Of a stretch of DNA of 64,000 nucleotides, positions 25,729-34,425 are shown one piece after another. The translations under genes and the position numbers were made by a program. The stretch's first letter is position 1. The number at the start of each line of letters is the position of its first letter. The notes beneath the pieces were generated by a model. It did not search any database, was not told the origin of the DNA, and was given only the letters and a program-made list of their open reading frames with translations. The stretch covers positions 496,001 to 560,000 of the forward strand of contig NZ_CP081000.1 in NCBI RefSeq assembly GCF_019645875.1, read 5' to 3'. This DNA is from Mycolicibacterium senegalense (GTDB taxonomy: Bacteria > Actinomycetota > Actinomycetes > Mycobacteriales > Mycobacteriaceae).

Positions 25729-26813
25729 TTCAGCACCACCACTGAGCGCAGCACCTCACCGGCATGCATCTTGTGGAAGGCGTCTTCGATGGCGTCCAGG
25801 CCGATGCGCTCGGAGACGAACTTCTCCAACGGCAGCCGGCCTTGCAGGTAGAGCGAGATCAGGGTGGGGAAGTCGCGTTCGGGCAGGCAATCGCCGTACC
25901 AGGAGGACTTCAACGATCCACCGCGGGAGAAGAAGTCGACCAGCGGCATCTGCAGGGTCATGTTCGGGGTGGGGACACCGACCAGCACCACGGTGCCGGC
26001 CAGATCCCGTGCATAGAACGCCTGCTCGTAAGTGGCTGGGCGACCGACCGCGTCGATGACGACATCGGCGCCGAACCCACCGGTGAGGTCCTGGATCGTG
26101 GCGACTACGTCCTGCTCGGTCGGGTTGACCGTGTGGGTTGCTCCGAATTCGCGTGCCAGATCCAGCTTTCGGTCATCCAGATCAACGGCGATGATCGTAC
26201 GCGCGCCGGCCAGGGCGGCACCGGCGATCGCCGCGTCGCCCACCCCGCCGCAGCCGATCACCGCGACGGTGTCGTCGCGGGTCACCGCTCCGGTGTTGAT
26301 CGCCGCACCGATGCCTGCCATCACACCGCAGCCCAGCAGCCCGGCCACCGCCGGGTCAGCCTCGGAATCGACCTTGGTGCACTGACCTTCGTGGACCAAG
26401 GTCTTGTCGGCGAACGCGCCGATACCCAGGGCGGGGGTCAGTTCGGTGCCGTCGGTCAGCGTCATCTTCTGGGCGGCGTTGTGGGTGTCGAAGCACAGAT
26501 GCGGACGGCCACGCTTGCAGGCCCGGCACTCGCCGCACACCGCGCGCCAGTTCAGGATCACGAAGTCGCCGGGCTCGACATGGCTGACACCCTCGCCGAC
26601 CGCCTCGACGGTGCCCGCGGCCTCATGCCCCAGCAGGAAGGGGTACTCGTCGTTGATGCCGCCCTCGCGATACGTCAGGTCGGTATGGCACACGCCGCAG
26701 GCGATGATGTCGACCACCACCTCACCGGGCCCCGGATCGGGAATCACGATGTCGACCAATTCCACCGGCTGCTTCTTGCTCCGCGAAATTACACCACGCA
26801 CTACTTGACTCAT
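25725..26813 (-). CDS. mscR: S-(hydroxymethyl)mycothiol dehydrogenase / nitrosomycothiol reductase
   Basis: 362 residues, a zinc-dependent class III-like alcohol dehydrogenase. Catalytic-zinc residues are C39 (ACGVCHTDL) and H63-E64 (GHEAAG). The structural zinc has four Cys in [16 protein letters not shown], and the NAD site is [17 protein letters not shown]. It oxidises the formaldehyde-mycothiol adduct and also reduces S-nitrosomycothiol. It is the main clue that formaldehyde or NO is produced nearby. It lies on the same strand, 48 bp after a small gene that itself follows the aldehyde dehydrogenase closely, so it may be the distal part of the amine operon. Confidence 0.95.
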   Translation of the reverse strand: MSQVVRGVISRSKKQPVELVDIVIPDPGPGEVVVDIIACGVCHTDLTYREGGINDEYPFLLGHEAAGTVEAVGEGVSHVEPGDFVILNWRAVCGECRACKRGRPHLCFDTHNAAQKMTLTDGTELTPALGIGAFADKTLVHEGQCTKVDSEADPAVAGLLGCGVMAGIGAAINTGAVTRDDTVAVIGCGGVGDAAIAGAALAGARTIIAVDLDDRKLDLAREFGATHTVNPTEQDVVATIQDLTGGFGADVVIDAVGRPATYEQAFYARDLAGTVVLVGVPTPNMTLQMPLVDFFSRGGSLKSSWYGDCLPERDFPTLISLYLQGRLPLEKFVSERIGLDAIEDAFHKMHAGEVLRSVVVLK

Positions 26814-26861
26814 GGGTTCTCCAAATTTTGTTGACGGATATCAGTGAGGTATTGGCGGGAA

Positions 26862-27272
26862 TCAGTGAGCAGACTGGGGCGCTTCTGATTCCTGCCAATG
26901 CCATACGCCCTGGTGTTGGAACCATCTACCGGCCGTTGCCGAAAGCTCGGCGGCTGAGCGCTTGTCGCATTTCGCTGGACCGGAAGGCTGGTGCTCTCGG
27001 ACGAGGCGTGCCTGAACCGCTGCGGCGCGTTGAAAGAGCTTGTATTGCTTGAATGTAAGCGTCGCGTGGCCGCCTCGTCCGAGTCGAATTACCACCTCGT
27101 GGAATCGCTCCAGCAAGCGCGGAGCGTCCATGCCGAACAGCGGAACCGTATGCTCGTCGCTCGGGCCGCCGTAGTGCGCCCAAGCCACTACGAATTCGAT
27201 TATCTCCCAATCGAACTGGTCGACCACCAATGGCGCTGCACGTTCAGAGTGCCCGTTCGGAATGGCCGGCAT
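26862..27272 (-). CDS. Small hypothetical protein (DUF3263-like)
   Basis: 136 residues from ATG at 27272; the RBS is weak. The N-terminal part (FDWEIIEFVVAWAHYGGP, then FGMDAPRLLERFHEVVIRLG) resembles the small actinobacterial DUF3263 proteins, whose pattern is W...YGG...F.M...R...R...V. The C-terminal ~60 residues are Ala/Gln/Trp-rich with no recognised fold. It lies 15 bp after the aldehyde dehydrogenase and 48 bp before mscR on the same strand. Its function is unknown; a DNA-binding role is possible. Confidence 0.55.
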   Translation of the reverse strand: MPAIPNGHSERAAPLVVDQFDWEIIEFVVAWAHYGGPSDEHTVPLFGMDAPRLLERFHEVVIRLGRGGHATLTFKQYKLFQRAAAVQARLVREHQPSGPAKCDKRSAAELSATAGRWFQHQGVWHWQESEAPQSAH

Positions 27273-27287
27273 GATGGTGCCGTGGAC

Positions 27288-28664
27288 TCAGGACGACGAG
27301 GTGTTGACGAAGACGTTCTTGATCTCCGTGTAGGCGTCAAGAGCGTCTGGTCCGAGTTCGCGCCCGAGGCCGGACTGTTTGAAGCCGCCGAACGGTGTGG
27401 TGATGCGGACCGAGGTGTACGAGTTGACGGACAATGTACCCACGGCAAGCCGGCGCGCGATTCGCAATGACCGAGCACCGTCCGTCGTCCAGATCGAGCC
27501 GGAGAGTCCGTAGATGGTGTCGTTGGCGCGGGTGACCGCTTCGTCCTCGTCATCGAAGGCCAGTACCGATACCACAGGTCCGAAGATTTCTTCGCGAACC
27601 GAGCGGTGGTCGTCGTCGACCGGGTGTAACACTGTCGGCGGAAACCAGAATCCAGGCCCGCTGGGCACCGATCCCTGAAACAGCACCGGGGCGTCATCGA
27701 CGTAGCCGTGGACGCTTTGGGCGTGCGAGGCGGAGATGAGCGGGCCCATGTGCGTGTTTTCGTCGAGCGGATTCCCGACCACCATGTTGTCCACGACGGA
27801 TTGCAGTTTGTCCAGGAACCTCCCGAGGACCGGGCGCTGGACAAACACACGGGACCGGGCGCAACAATCCTGACCGGCGTTTCCGAAGACTGCGCCCACG
27901 AGGCCTTCGGCGGCAGCATCCAGATCGGCGTCGGCGAACACCAGCGACGGAGATTTACCCCCGAGCTCCAGCGTCACCCGCTTGATGCTCTCGGCGGCGC
28001 GCCTGCCGATGTCCTTGCCGACGTCGGTAGACCCGGTGAACGCGACCTTGCCGATACCCGGATGTTCGACCAGCTGAGTGCCGATCGTCCTTCCCGATCC
28101 GACGACGACGTTGAGCAGGCCCTCTGGAAGACCCGCCTTGACAGCGAGCCGGCCGAGTTCCAGTGAGGTCAATGGCGTCAATTCAGCTGGCTTGAGGACC
28201 ACGGCGTTGCCGGCCGCCAGGGCCGGCGCTACCTTCCAGGCGGCGATGCTCAACGGGAAGTTCCACGGCGTGATCAACCCGACCACACCGATGGGTTCCC
28301 TGAACGTCATGTCGACGCCACCCGCGACCGGAATGGTGTGACCGAGAAGCCGTTCCGGTGCCGCAGAGTAGTAACGGAAGGTCGCCGCCACCCCGGCCAC
28401 TGCGCCGCGCGCGTCACCGATAGGCATCCCTACGTTGCGTGCCTCAAGGAGGGCGAGTGCTTCTAGACTGTTCTCGATTTCAGCTGCCAGCGCCAACAGC
28501 ACCTGGCCGCGATACTGCGGTGATTTAGCTGCCCAAACCTGTTGCGCGGCAGCTGCCCGGTCGATGATCGCGTTGAGCTGCTCAGGGGTGGTGCGCTCCA
28601 CCGAAGCCAGGATCTGCTCGGTGGCGGGCTCGATTACTTCCAAAATGCTCATGTCTTCAGTCAC
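27288..28664 (-). CDS. Aldehyde dehydrogenase (PuuC-like role)
   Basis: 458 residues from GTG at 28664, whose GTGA overlaps the stop of the upstream hydrolase; ATG at 28652 is the alternative. ALDH landmarks are TPWNFPLSIAAWKVAPALAA, FTGSTDVGKDIG, the catalytic Glu in VTLELGGKSPSLV, the nucleophile in NAGQDCCARSRV and the end motif PFGGFKQSGLGRELG. It would oxidise an amino- or gamma-glutamylamino-aldehyde to the acid. It is third in a leftward run of pdxS, aminotransferase and PuuD-like hydrolase. Confidence 0.92.
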   Translation of the reverse strand: MTEDMSILEVIEPATEQILASVERTTPEQLNAIIDRAAAAQQVWAAKSPQYRGQVLLALAAEIENSLEALALLEARNVGMPIGDARGAVAGVAATFRYYSAAPERLLGHTIPVAGGVDMTFREPIGVVGLITPWNFPLSIAAWKVAPALAAGNAVVLKPAELTPLTSLELGRLAVKAGLPEGLLNVVVGSGRTIGTQLVEHPGIGKVAFTGSTDVGKDIGRRAAESIKRVTLELGGKSPSLVFADADLDAAAEGLVGAVFGNAGQDCCARSRVFVQRPVLGRFLDKLQSVVDNMVVGNPLDENTHMGPLISASHAQSVHGYVDDAPVLFQGSVPSGPGFWFPPTVLHPVDDDHRSVREEIFGPVVSVLAFDDEDEAVTRANDTIYGLSGSIWTTDGARSLRIARRLAVGTLSVNSYTSVRITTPFGGFKQSGLGRELGPDALDAYTEIKNVFVNTSSS

Positions 28665-29386
28665 TTTCGACTCTGCTGGGTAGCGCTCACAAAATCGGTG
28701 AGCGCATGTTGGAGCTCGGCTACTTCCGGATGCCACTGCACGCCCAGGGCGTAGCGGTGTCCCGGCCACTCGATCGCCTCGGGCAGCAGATCCGGGATCG
28801 ACCTCGCCGTCACGACGGCGCCTTCGCCGAGGACGTCCACACCCTGGTGATGGTGGGAATTCACGGTTTGCACGCCGCCACCGGCGAGACTGGCCGCATG
28901 CGTGCCGGAATCGACCTCGACATCGTGGAACGTCGCGTGGTCGAGTCGCCCAGGGCTCCGTCGATGCTCGCCGAAGCCGACGTCCGGAAGGTGTTGGTGC
29001 AGTGTGCCTCCCGTGGCCACATTGAGAATTTGCATGCCGCGACAGATACCGAGCACGGGAATGTCCCGCTGCAACGCAGTCCGGGCGAGGGCCAGCTCGA
29101 AGGCGTCGCGCCGCGGCTCGGTGGCCTCGGTGCGGGTATCGGACGCCGCGCCATACGACGCGGGCACGACATCTACTCCTCCGATCAACAACAGGCCGTC
29201 GATGCGGTCAAGCACAAGTCCGGGTTGTTCGACGACGTGGGCATCAGGGATCAACCCCAGCGGTACTCCGCCGGCCGCATGGATTTTGCCAAGGTAGGTT
29301 GCTGGGACGATCGCAGCTTCCTGGCTCCAGAATCCCCAACTTGCGGTTTCGAACGCGGCGCACACGCCGATGACGGCCGCCGTCAT
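28661..29386 (-). CDS. Class I amidotransferase-like gamma-glutamyl hydrolase (peptidase C26, PuuD-like)
   Basis: 241 residues. The nucleophile elbow is VLGICRGMQILNVATGGTLH with Cys115. The His/Glu pair is in YALGVQWHPEVAE. GLLLIGGVDVVPASYG is the family's oxyanion region. PuuD hydrolyses gamma-glutamyl-GABA to GABA and glutamate. The best reading here is cleavage of a gamma-glutamyl amide made by the GS-like ligase at 33073. It lacks PdxT features, so it is not the partner of the nearby PdxS. It is coupled to the ALDH by a 4-bp overlap and lies 33 bp after the aminotransferase. Confidence 0.9.
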   Translation of the reverse strand: MTAAVIGVCAAFETASWGFWSQEAAIVPATYLGKIHAAGGVPLGLIPDAHVVEQPGLVLDRIDGLLLIGGVDVVPASYGAASDTRTEATEPRRDAFELALARTALQRDIPVLGICRGMQILNVATGGTLHQHLPDVGFGEHRRSPGRLDHATFHDVEVDSGTHAASLAGGGVQTVNSHHHQGVDVLGEGAVVTARSIPDLLPEAIEWPGHRYALGVQWHPEVAELQHALTDFVSATQQSRK

Positions 29387-29419
29387 CGGACCGCTTTGCG
29401 CCGCACCGACATGCGAACG

Positions 29420-30793
29420 TCAGCTGATCTCATCGGCGAATTCGCTTTCTACTTCGGTCAGGCAACGATCGATGATCTCGATCGCCTGCTCGGCCTCGCC
29501 TCGCGTGAGCACGAACGGGGGAGCCAGGTGCAGTACGTCCCACACTCGTGTGACGAGACCCTCCTCCTGCGTGCGAAGGGCCATCTTCCGGATGAACGGA
29601 TGTGAGGTGCCCCAGGCTTCGCGGGTCGTCTTGTCCTTCACGAAATCGATGGCACAGAGCAGGCCCTTCCCGCCGCGGACGTCACCGACGGTCGGATGGC
29701 TGCGAAGTCCCTGGGCCAATTCGAAGAGGTACGAGCCCATTTCGGCCGAGCGTTCGATGAGGTTCTCCCGCTCCATGATCTCGATGTTCTTGAGTGCGGC
29801 GGCCGCGGCGACCGCGTGGCCGCCGAAGGTGATGAGGTGCGCCAACGCATTTCCATCGGGACGAAAGTCATCGAAGATCGACGAGCGGACGGCCACTGCC
29901 GCCGCCGGTGCGTAGCCGCTGGACAGACCCTTCGCCATCGTCATGATGTCGGGCACGATGCCGAAATGCTCAGCAGCGAAGACCTTGCCGGTGCGGCCCC
30001 ACCCTGTGATGACCTCATCCATGATCAGCAGTACGCCATAGCGATCGCAAATCTCGCGGAGCATCTTCCAATACGTGGGGGTGGGGATGTGCGTGCCGTT
30101 GGCTGCCGAGATGGGTTCGCCGATCACCGCTGCGACGTTCTCGGGCCCCTGGGTGAGGATCTCCTGCTCGACGAAGCGAGCGCACATGATGTCACCGGCC
30201 TCGCCTTCCAGGCCGAAGTCGTTGCGGTAGTGGTTGGGGTTGGGTACCTTGCTGACGCCTGGCATGAACGGGCCGAAGTATTTCTCGCTGGCACTGCCGG
30301 TGAGGCTGGCCGCGCCGAAGGTGGTTCCGTGGTAGGAGCCGCGCCGCGCAATGATCTTGTAGCGCTTGGCGAAACCGCGCATGACCTGGACCTGCTTGGC
30401 GATCTTCATCGCGCTCTCGACGGCTTCGGAGCCGCCTGAACACAGGAAGACCCGATCGAGATCACCCGGGGTGAGTGAGCTGATCTTCTCCGCCAGCGCG
30501 ATCGCAGCCGGATTGGCCGCGTTGGAGGCGGCGGTATAGGCCAATTTTCCGGCCTGGGCAGCCATGGCGTCGCCGATTTCGGAGCGCCCGTGACCGATGG
30601 CGACGACGAACAGTCCGGCCAAGCCGTCGATGTACTGCTTGCCGTTGACGTCGATGAGGGTTGATCCGCGGCCTTCGACGAAGACGCGCAGACCACCGTC
30701 GACCAGCTCATTCCATTCCAGGTCGTTGCTGTGGAGCCAGAGGTGATCGAGGGCCGTGGCCTCGAGTGCATGGCGAGATTGCAGTGATGTCAT
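29420..30793 (-). CDS. Class III (omega-amino acid:pyruvate type) aminotransferase
   Basis: 457 residues from ATG at 30793 with AAAGGA 8 nt upstream; a longer frame to 30961 runs through pdxS. PLP-site residues are SGGSEAVESAMKIAKQ, the YHG in RRGSYHGTTFGAAS, D259 in LLIMDEVITGWGRTG and the Schiff-base Lys288 in DIMTMAKGLSSGYAP. It resembles taurine/beta-alanine/putrescine:pyruvate aminotransferases. It would move a terminal amino group to pyruvate, giving alanine and an aldehyde for the adjacent dehydrogenase. It is 67 bp after pdxS. Confidence 0.92.
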   Translation of the reverse strand: MTSLQSRHALEATALDHLWLHSNDLEWNELVDGGLRVFVEGRGSTLIDVNGKQYIDGLAGLFVVAIGHGRSEIGDAMAAQAGKLAYTAASNAANPAAIALAEKISSLTPGDLDRVFLCSGGSEAVESAMKIAKQVQVMRGFAKRYKIIARRGSYHGTTFGAASLTGSASEKYFGPFMPGVSKVPNPNHYRNDFGLEGEAGDIMCARFVEQEILTQGPENVAAVIGEPISAANGTHIPTPTYWKMLREICDRYGVLLIMDEVITGWGRTGKVFAAEHFGIVPDIMTMAKGLSSGYAPAAAVAVRSSIFDDFRPDGNALAHLITFGGHAVAAAAALKNIEIMERENLIERSAEMGSYLFELAQGLRSHPTVGDVRGGKGLLCAIDFVKDKTTREAWGTSHPFIRKMALRTQEEGLVTRVWDVLHLAPPFVLTRGEAEQAIEIIDRCLTEVESEFADEIS

Positions 30794-30860
30794 GATCAGT
30801 TTCCTTTCCAGAGAACGCGTTTCAATGTTTGACAGACAGATTGAGAAGGAGTCGGGCCCT

Positions 30861-31781
30861 TTACCAGCCGCGCTCGGCGAGCCGGTGCGGCTGGGCGATC
30901 TCCTCGACGTTGATACCGACCATGGCCTCACCCAGACCGCGCGACACCTTGGCCAACACATCCGGATCGTCGTAGAAGGTGGTGGCCTTCACGATGGCCG
31001 CGGCGCGCTGGGCGGGGTTGCCCGATTTGAAGATGCCCGAGCCCACGAACACACCCTCGGCACCGAGCTGCATCATCATCGCCGCATCGGCCGGGGTGGC
31101 GATGCCACCGGCGGTGAACAGCGTGACCGGCAGCTTGCCGGCCCGGGCCACCTCGGCCACCAACTCATACGGGGCCTGCAGTTCCTTGGCCGCCACATAC
31201 AGCTCGTCTTCGGACATCGAGGTCAGCCGGCGGATCTCGCCGCCGATCTTGCGCATGTGGGTGGTGGCATTGGAGACATCTCCGGTGCCGGCCTCACCCT
31301 TGGACCGGATCATCGCCGCGCCCTCGGTGATCCGGCGCAGCGCCTCACCCAGATTGGTCGCCCCGCACACGAAGGGCACCGTGAAGCGCCACTTGTCGAT
31401 GTGGTTGGTGTAATCGGCCGGGGTCAGCACCTCGGACTCGTCGATGTAATCGACCCCGAGGCTCTGCAGGATCTGCGCCTCCACGAAATGCCCGATCCGC
31501 GCCTTGGCCATCACCGGGATGGTGACCGCTTCGATGATGCCCTCGATCATGTCGGGATCACTCATCCGCGACACCCCACCCTGCGCGCGGATGTCGGCCG
31601 GGACCCGCTCCAGGGCCATCACGGCGACCGCACCCGCGCCTTCAGCAATCTTCGCCTGTTCAGGCGTGACCACATCCATGATCACCCCGCCCTTGAGCAT
31701 CTCAGCCATTCCGCGCTTGACGCGCGCGGTACCGACGTGTGCCGAAGATGACCGATCGCCACGATTATTGGATTGCGTCAC
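30861..31781 (-). CDS. pdxS: Pyridoxal 5'-phosphate synthase subunit PdxS
   Basis: 306 residues from GTG at 31781, a good match to mycobacterial PdxS length. Hallmarks are [20 protein letters not shown] with the catalytic Lys, [55 protein letters not shown] and [20 protein letters not shown]. It builds PLP from ribose-5-phosphate, glyceraldehyde-3-phosphate and ammonia. No pdxT glutaminase gene is adjacent. Its position directly upstream of a PLP-dependent aminotransferase suggests local cofactor supply. It may be a second copy in the genome (not testable here). Confidence 0.97.
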   Translation of the reverse strand: MTQSNNRGDRSSSAHVGTARVKRGMAEMLKGGVIMDVVTPEQAKIAEGAGAVAVMALERVPADIRAQGGVSRMSDPDMIEGIIEAVTIPVMAKARIGHFVEAQILQSLGVDYIDESEVLTPADYTNHIDKWRFTVPFVCGATNLGEALRRITEGAAMIRSKGEAGTGDVSNATTHMRKIGGEIRRLTSMSEDELYVAAKELQAPYELVAEVARAGKLPVTLFTAGGIATPADAAMMMQLGAEGVFVGSGIFKSGNPAQRAAAIVKATTFYDDPDVLAKVSRGLGEAMVGINVEEIAQPHRLAERGW

Positions 31782-32030
31782 GATCCATTGTCTACCGTTG
31801 CGCGGCCGCTTCGTCAAGATGGGAACGAGTCACGCCTGGTGGGGAGCTGCAGAAGCTTAGGGGTGACCGCGTTATTCCGCTTGTCGAGCAGCGTGTTTCA
31901 CAGAAGTTACGGACGGGAGTGAGTGCCGCGTGGCGGTCTTCAAATCTCCGGACATTCGAGGGCGGCGGTATTGCGTGCCCGCTGCGGGTCTGATAAAAAG
32001 GCGTTCACCAAACTCCTTTTTAGGATGGCG

Positions 32031-33047
32031 ATGCCGATATACACAGTCCTTGGACCGATTGCGCCGGCCGAGCTCGGCACGACCAGCATGCACGAGCATC
32101 TGCTGATCGACGGTCGCGTGTGGTTTGAGCCCGCACGTGAACCCTTGCCCGAGCCGCCGATGGTCAGCATTGAGAACTTGGGATTCGTCCACTGGAATCT
32201 GGTCAGTCTGGAAGACAACCTTGTCATCGACGACGTCGATCTGGCTGTCCACGAACTCAATTACCTGGCAACCATTCCGAACGCGGGGCTGGTCGACCTG
32301 ACCAACATAGGTCTGGGCCGCCGGATCGGCGATCTCGCAGCGATATCGGAGCGCAGTGGAGTTCACGTGATGAGCGGATGTGGGTTCTACGTCCACGACT
32401 CTCACCCCGACTTTGTCGAGCAATGGAGCATTGATCAGCTGGCGGAGCTGTTGATCTCGGAGTTGCGCGACGGTGTCGAGAACAGCGGCATCAAGGCCGC
32501 ACTGATCGGAGAAGTCGGCACCAGTTCGCCTGTTACGCAGCGGGAGAAAAAGGTTCTCGCCGCCGCCGGCACCGCTGCCGTCGAGACGCAGGCGTCGGTG
32601 AGCATCCATCTCGAACCACGCGGGGCAGAAGCGCTGGCTGTCCTCGATGTCCTTCTGGCCCAGGGTATTTCTCCTGATCGAGTGATCATGGGACACCTCG
32701 ACGAGCACCTGGACAAGGGCTATCACGCTGAGGTCGCACAGTCTGGTGTGGCTATGGCGTTCGACACATTCGGTTCCGACTTCTATTTCAGCGGGTTGTT
32801 CAAGGATCCCACCGACCTCGAGCGGATCGATCACCTGATGCCGTTGTTGGGTGAGGGCCACGCAGAGCAGCTGGTACTCGCCTGTGACGTCTGGACAAAA
32901 GCAAATCTGAAGAGCTACGGCGGTTTTGGCTATGACCATCTGCATCGCCGGATCTTGCCGCTACTACGCGACGAGTACGGCGTCGCGGACGAGATCATCA
33001 TGCAGATGATGGTGGAAAATCCCCGCCGATTGCTCGATCGGCCCTAA
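32031..33047 (+). CDS. Phosphotriesterase-family metal-dependent hydrolase
   Basis: 338 residues from ATG at 32031; ATG 32025 is two codons earlier. It is a TIM-barrel amidohydrolase with ligands H21/H23 (SMHEHLL), E161 in LIGEVGTS (Glu in place of the carboxylated Lys of true phosphotriesterases), H193 (SIHLEPRG), H222 (IMGHLDEH) and D286 (LACDVWTK). Members of this group are esterases, lactonases or amidases. It begins the rightward operon with the GS-like ligase (25-bp gap), so hydrolysis of an N-acyl or gamma-glutamyl amide is plausible. It is divergent from pdxS across 250 bp. Confidence 0.88.
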   Translation: MPIYTVLGPIAPAELGTTSMHEHLLIDGRVWFEPAREPLPEPPMVSIENLGFVHWNLVSLEDNLVIDDVDLAVHELNYLATIPNAGLVDLTNIGLGRRIGDLAAISERSGVHVMSGCGFYVHDSHPDFVEQWSIDQLAELLISELRDGVENSGIKAALIGEVGTSSPVTQREKKVLAAAGTAAVETQASVSIHLEPRGAEALAVLDVLLAQGISPDRVIMGHLDEHLDKGYHAEVAQSGVAMAFDTFGSDFYFSGLFKDPTDLERIDHLMPLLGEGHAEQLVLACDVWTKANLKSYGGFGYDHLHRRILPLLRDEYGVADEIIMQMMVENPRRLLDRP

Positions 33048-33072
33048 TCCCATCGATGTAGAGGAACCAATT

Positions 33073-34425
33073 TTGTCCACGCAATCGCTCGATGCTTGCT
33101 CAGGCCGGCACTCGATGTACCCACCGGGAACAGCGGCCGGTCTGCAGGCGGGCATTCCCGTCGATGCCCACTCAATGGTCCTGCTCTTTCCCGACATCCA
33201 CGGCAATCTCCGGGGGAAGTTGTTGGATCCAGAAGTGATCAAGTCCGAACGGGCGCTCGCAGAAGGACTTCCGACGACTGATCTACTGCTGGCAGTCGAT
33301 CCGGTCGACGAGCCGATCACCACGCTGTCAGAGATGGGGCTCAACGGCGGAGCGAAAGACCTGTTGTTGCGGCCCGACCTCAGCACGCGGCGCCCATTGC
33401 CGTGGTTCCCGGCTGCCTACCTGCTGTTGGGCGATCTACTGGAGAGCGGTGGCGGACCGTGCGGGGTCAGCCCAAGGCAGGTATTGCGCAGGGCACTCGA
33501 CGCGCTCGCCGAACACGGCCTGAAGATGAAGGCGGCATTCGAATTCGAATTCCGGCTGTTCCGCCAGGGAACCTGGGAACCGGCAACGTCCGGTCTCAGC
33601 TACAGCCCGTTGACACTGTCGAATATCTCCGACTTCATCGGGACCCTCCGGCGCTATGCCGATGAACTGCGGCTCGGCCTCTCGGTCGTGCACAGTGAGG
33701 GCGCTCCGGGTCTCATCGAAGTCAACGTCGAACCCCAGGAGGGGTTGGCGGCCGCAGACACCGCTGCGTTGCTGCGCTTGGCCGCGGTCGAGGCCGGTCG
33801 GCGTCACGGTCTGTCGGCGAATTTCATGGCGAAACCCGTTGCCCTTGAGGAAGGGTCGAGTGCGCACGTGCACTTCTCCCTGTGGGACGAAGCTGGGGAG
33901 AACACGTTGCGAGCCGCGGGAGGCAATCGTGAGGACGATTTCTATCGACGTGCAGCTTGGGGGATGCTTACCCACCTGCCAGCCCTGAGCCTGATCTATA
34001 ACCCGACCATCAATTCGTACAAGCGCCTGGTTCCGGGGTATTTCGCTCCGGTCAGCGCCGCCTGCGGTCCTGACGACAGGGCATTCGCCCTCCGCGCGCT
34101 GTTGAGGGGACCGGCGTCGAGCAGGTTCGAACTACGGCGTCCCGGAGCTGACTGCAACCCGTATCTGACACTCGCGGCGATCGCGGCGTCGGTGCATCTT
34201 GGTCTCGCCGCCGAAGGTGTCCCAGACCGGGCAGTCATCGACGGCCATGACGAAGCTCTGCCCACGAGCCTTGAAAGCGCGATTGTCGAGTTCCGCCGGC
34301 GCGACGGGGCGTTGGATACGGTGCTGGGCTCCGACTTCTGCGCCCACTACCTGCAGACTCGTGAATGGGAATTGCATGCCTGGCAGAACACAGTGAGTGA
34401 GTGGGAACGGCAACGATATGCATGA
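33073..34425 (+). CDS. Glutamine synthetase-like gamma-glutamyl-amine ligase
   Basis: 450 residues from TTG at 33073 with GAGGAA 7 nt upstream. GS-fold motifs are AAFEFEFRLF (E157, E159 metal ligands), SSAHVHFSLWD (H265), NPTINSYKRLVPGYFAPV and GPASSRFELRRPGADCNPY. In true glutamine synthetase the loop reads PGYEAP, and its Glu closes the ammonia site. Here that residue is Phe324, as in homologues that glutamylate amines rather than ammonia. The first His position is preceded by SSA instead of GSG. It lacks the adenylylation-site context of GlnA. It would join glutamate to an amine (ATP-dependent), the PuuA step. It overlaps the permease start by 8 bp. Confidence 0.9.
   Translation: MSTQSLDACSGRHSMYPPGTAAGLQAGIPVDAHSMVLLFPDIHGNLRGKLLDPEVIKSERALAEGLPTTDLLLAVDPVDEPITTLSEMGLNGGAKDLLLRPDLSTRRPLPWFPAAYLLLGDLLESGGGPCGVSPRQVLRRALDALAEHGLKMKAAFEFEFRLFRQGTWEPATSGLSYSPLTLSNISDFIGTLRRYADELRLGLSVVHSEGAPGLIEVNVEPQEGLAAADTAALLRLAAVEAGRRHGLSANFMAKPVALEEGSSAHVHFSLWDEAGENTLRAAGGNREDDFYRRAAWGMLTHLPALSLIYNPTINSYKRLVPGYFAPVSAACGPDDRAFALRALLRGPASSRFELRRPGADCNPYLTLAAIAASVHLGLAAEGVPDRAVIDGHDEALPTSLESAIVEFRRRDGALDTVLGSDFCAHYLQTREWELHAWQNTVSEWERQRYA

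Noticed and set aside
28661..29386. Reading the class I amidotransferase as PdxT, partner of PdxS
   Set aside because: At 241 residues, with GICRGMQILNVATGGTLHQ and GVQWHPE, it fits the peptidase C26/PuuD group. PdxT is shorter and has a different nucleophile context.
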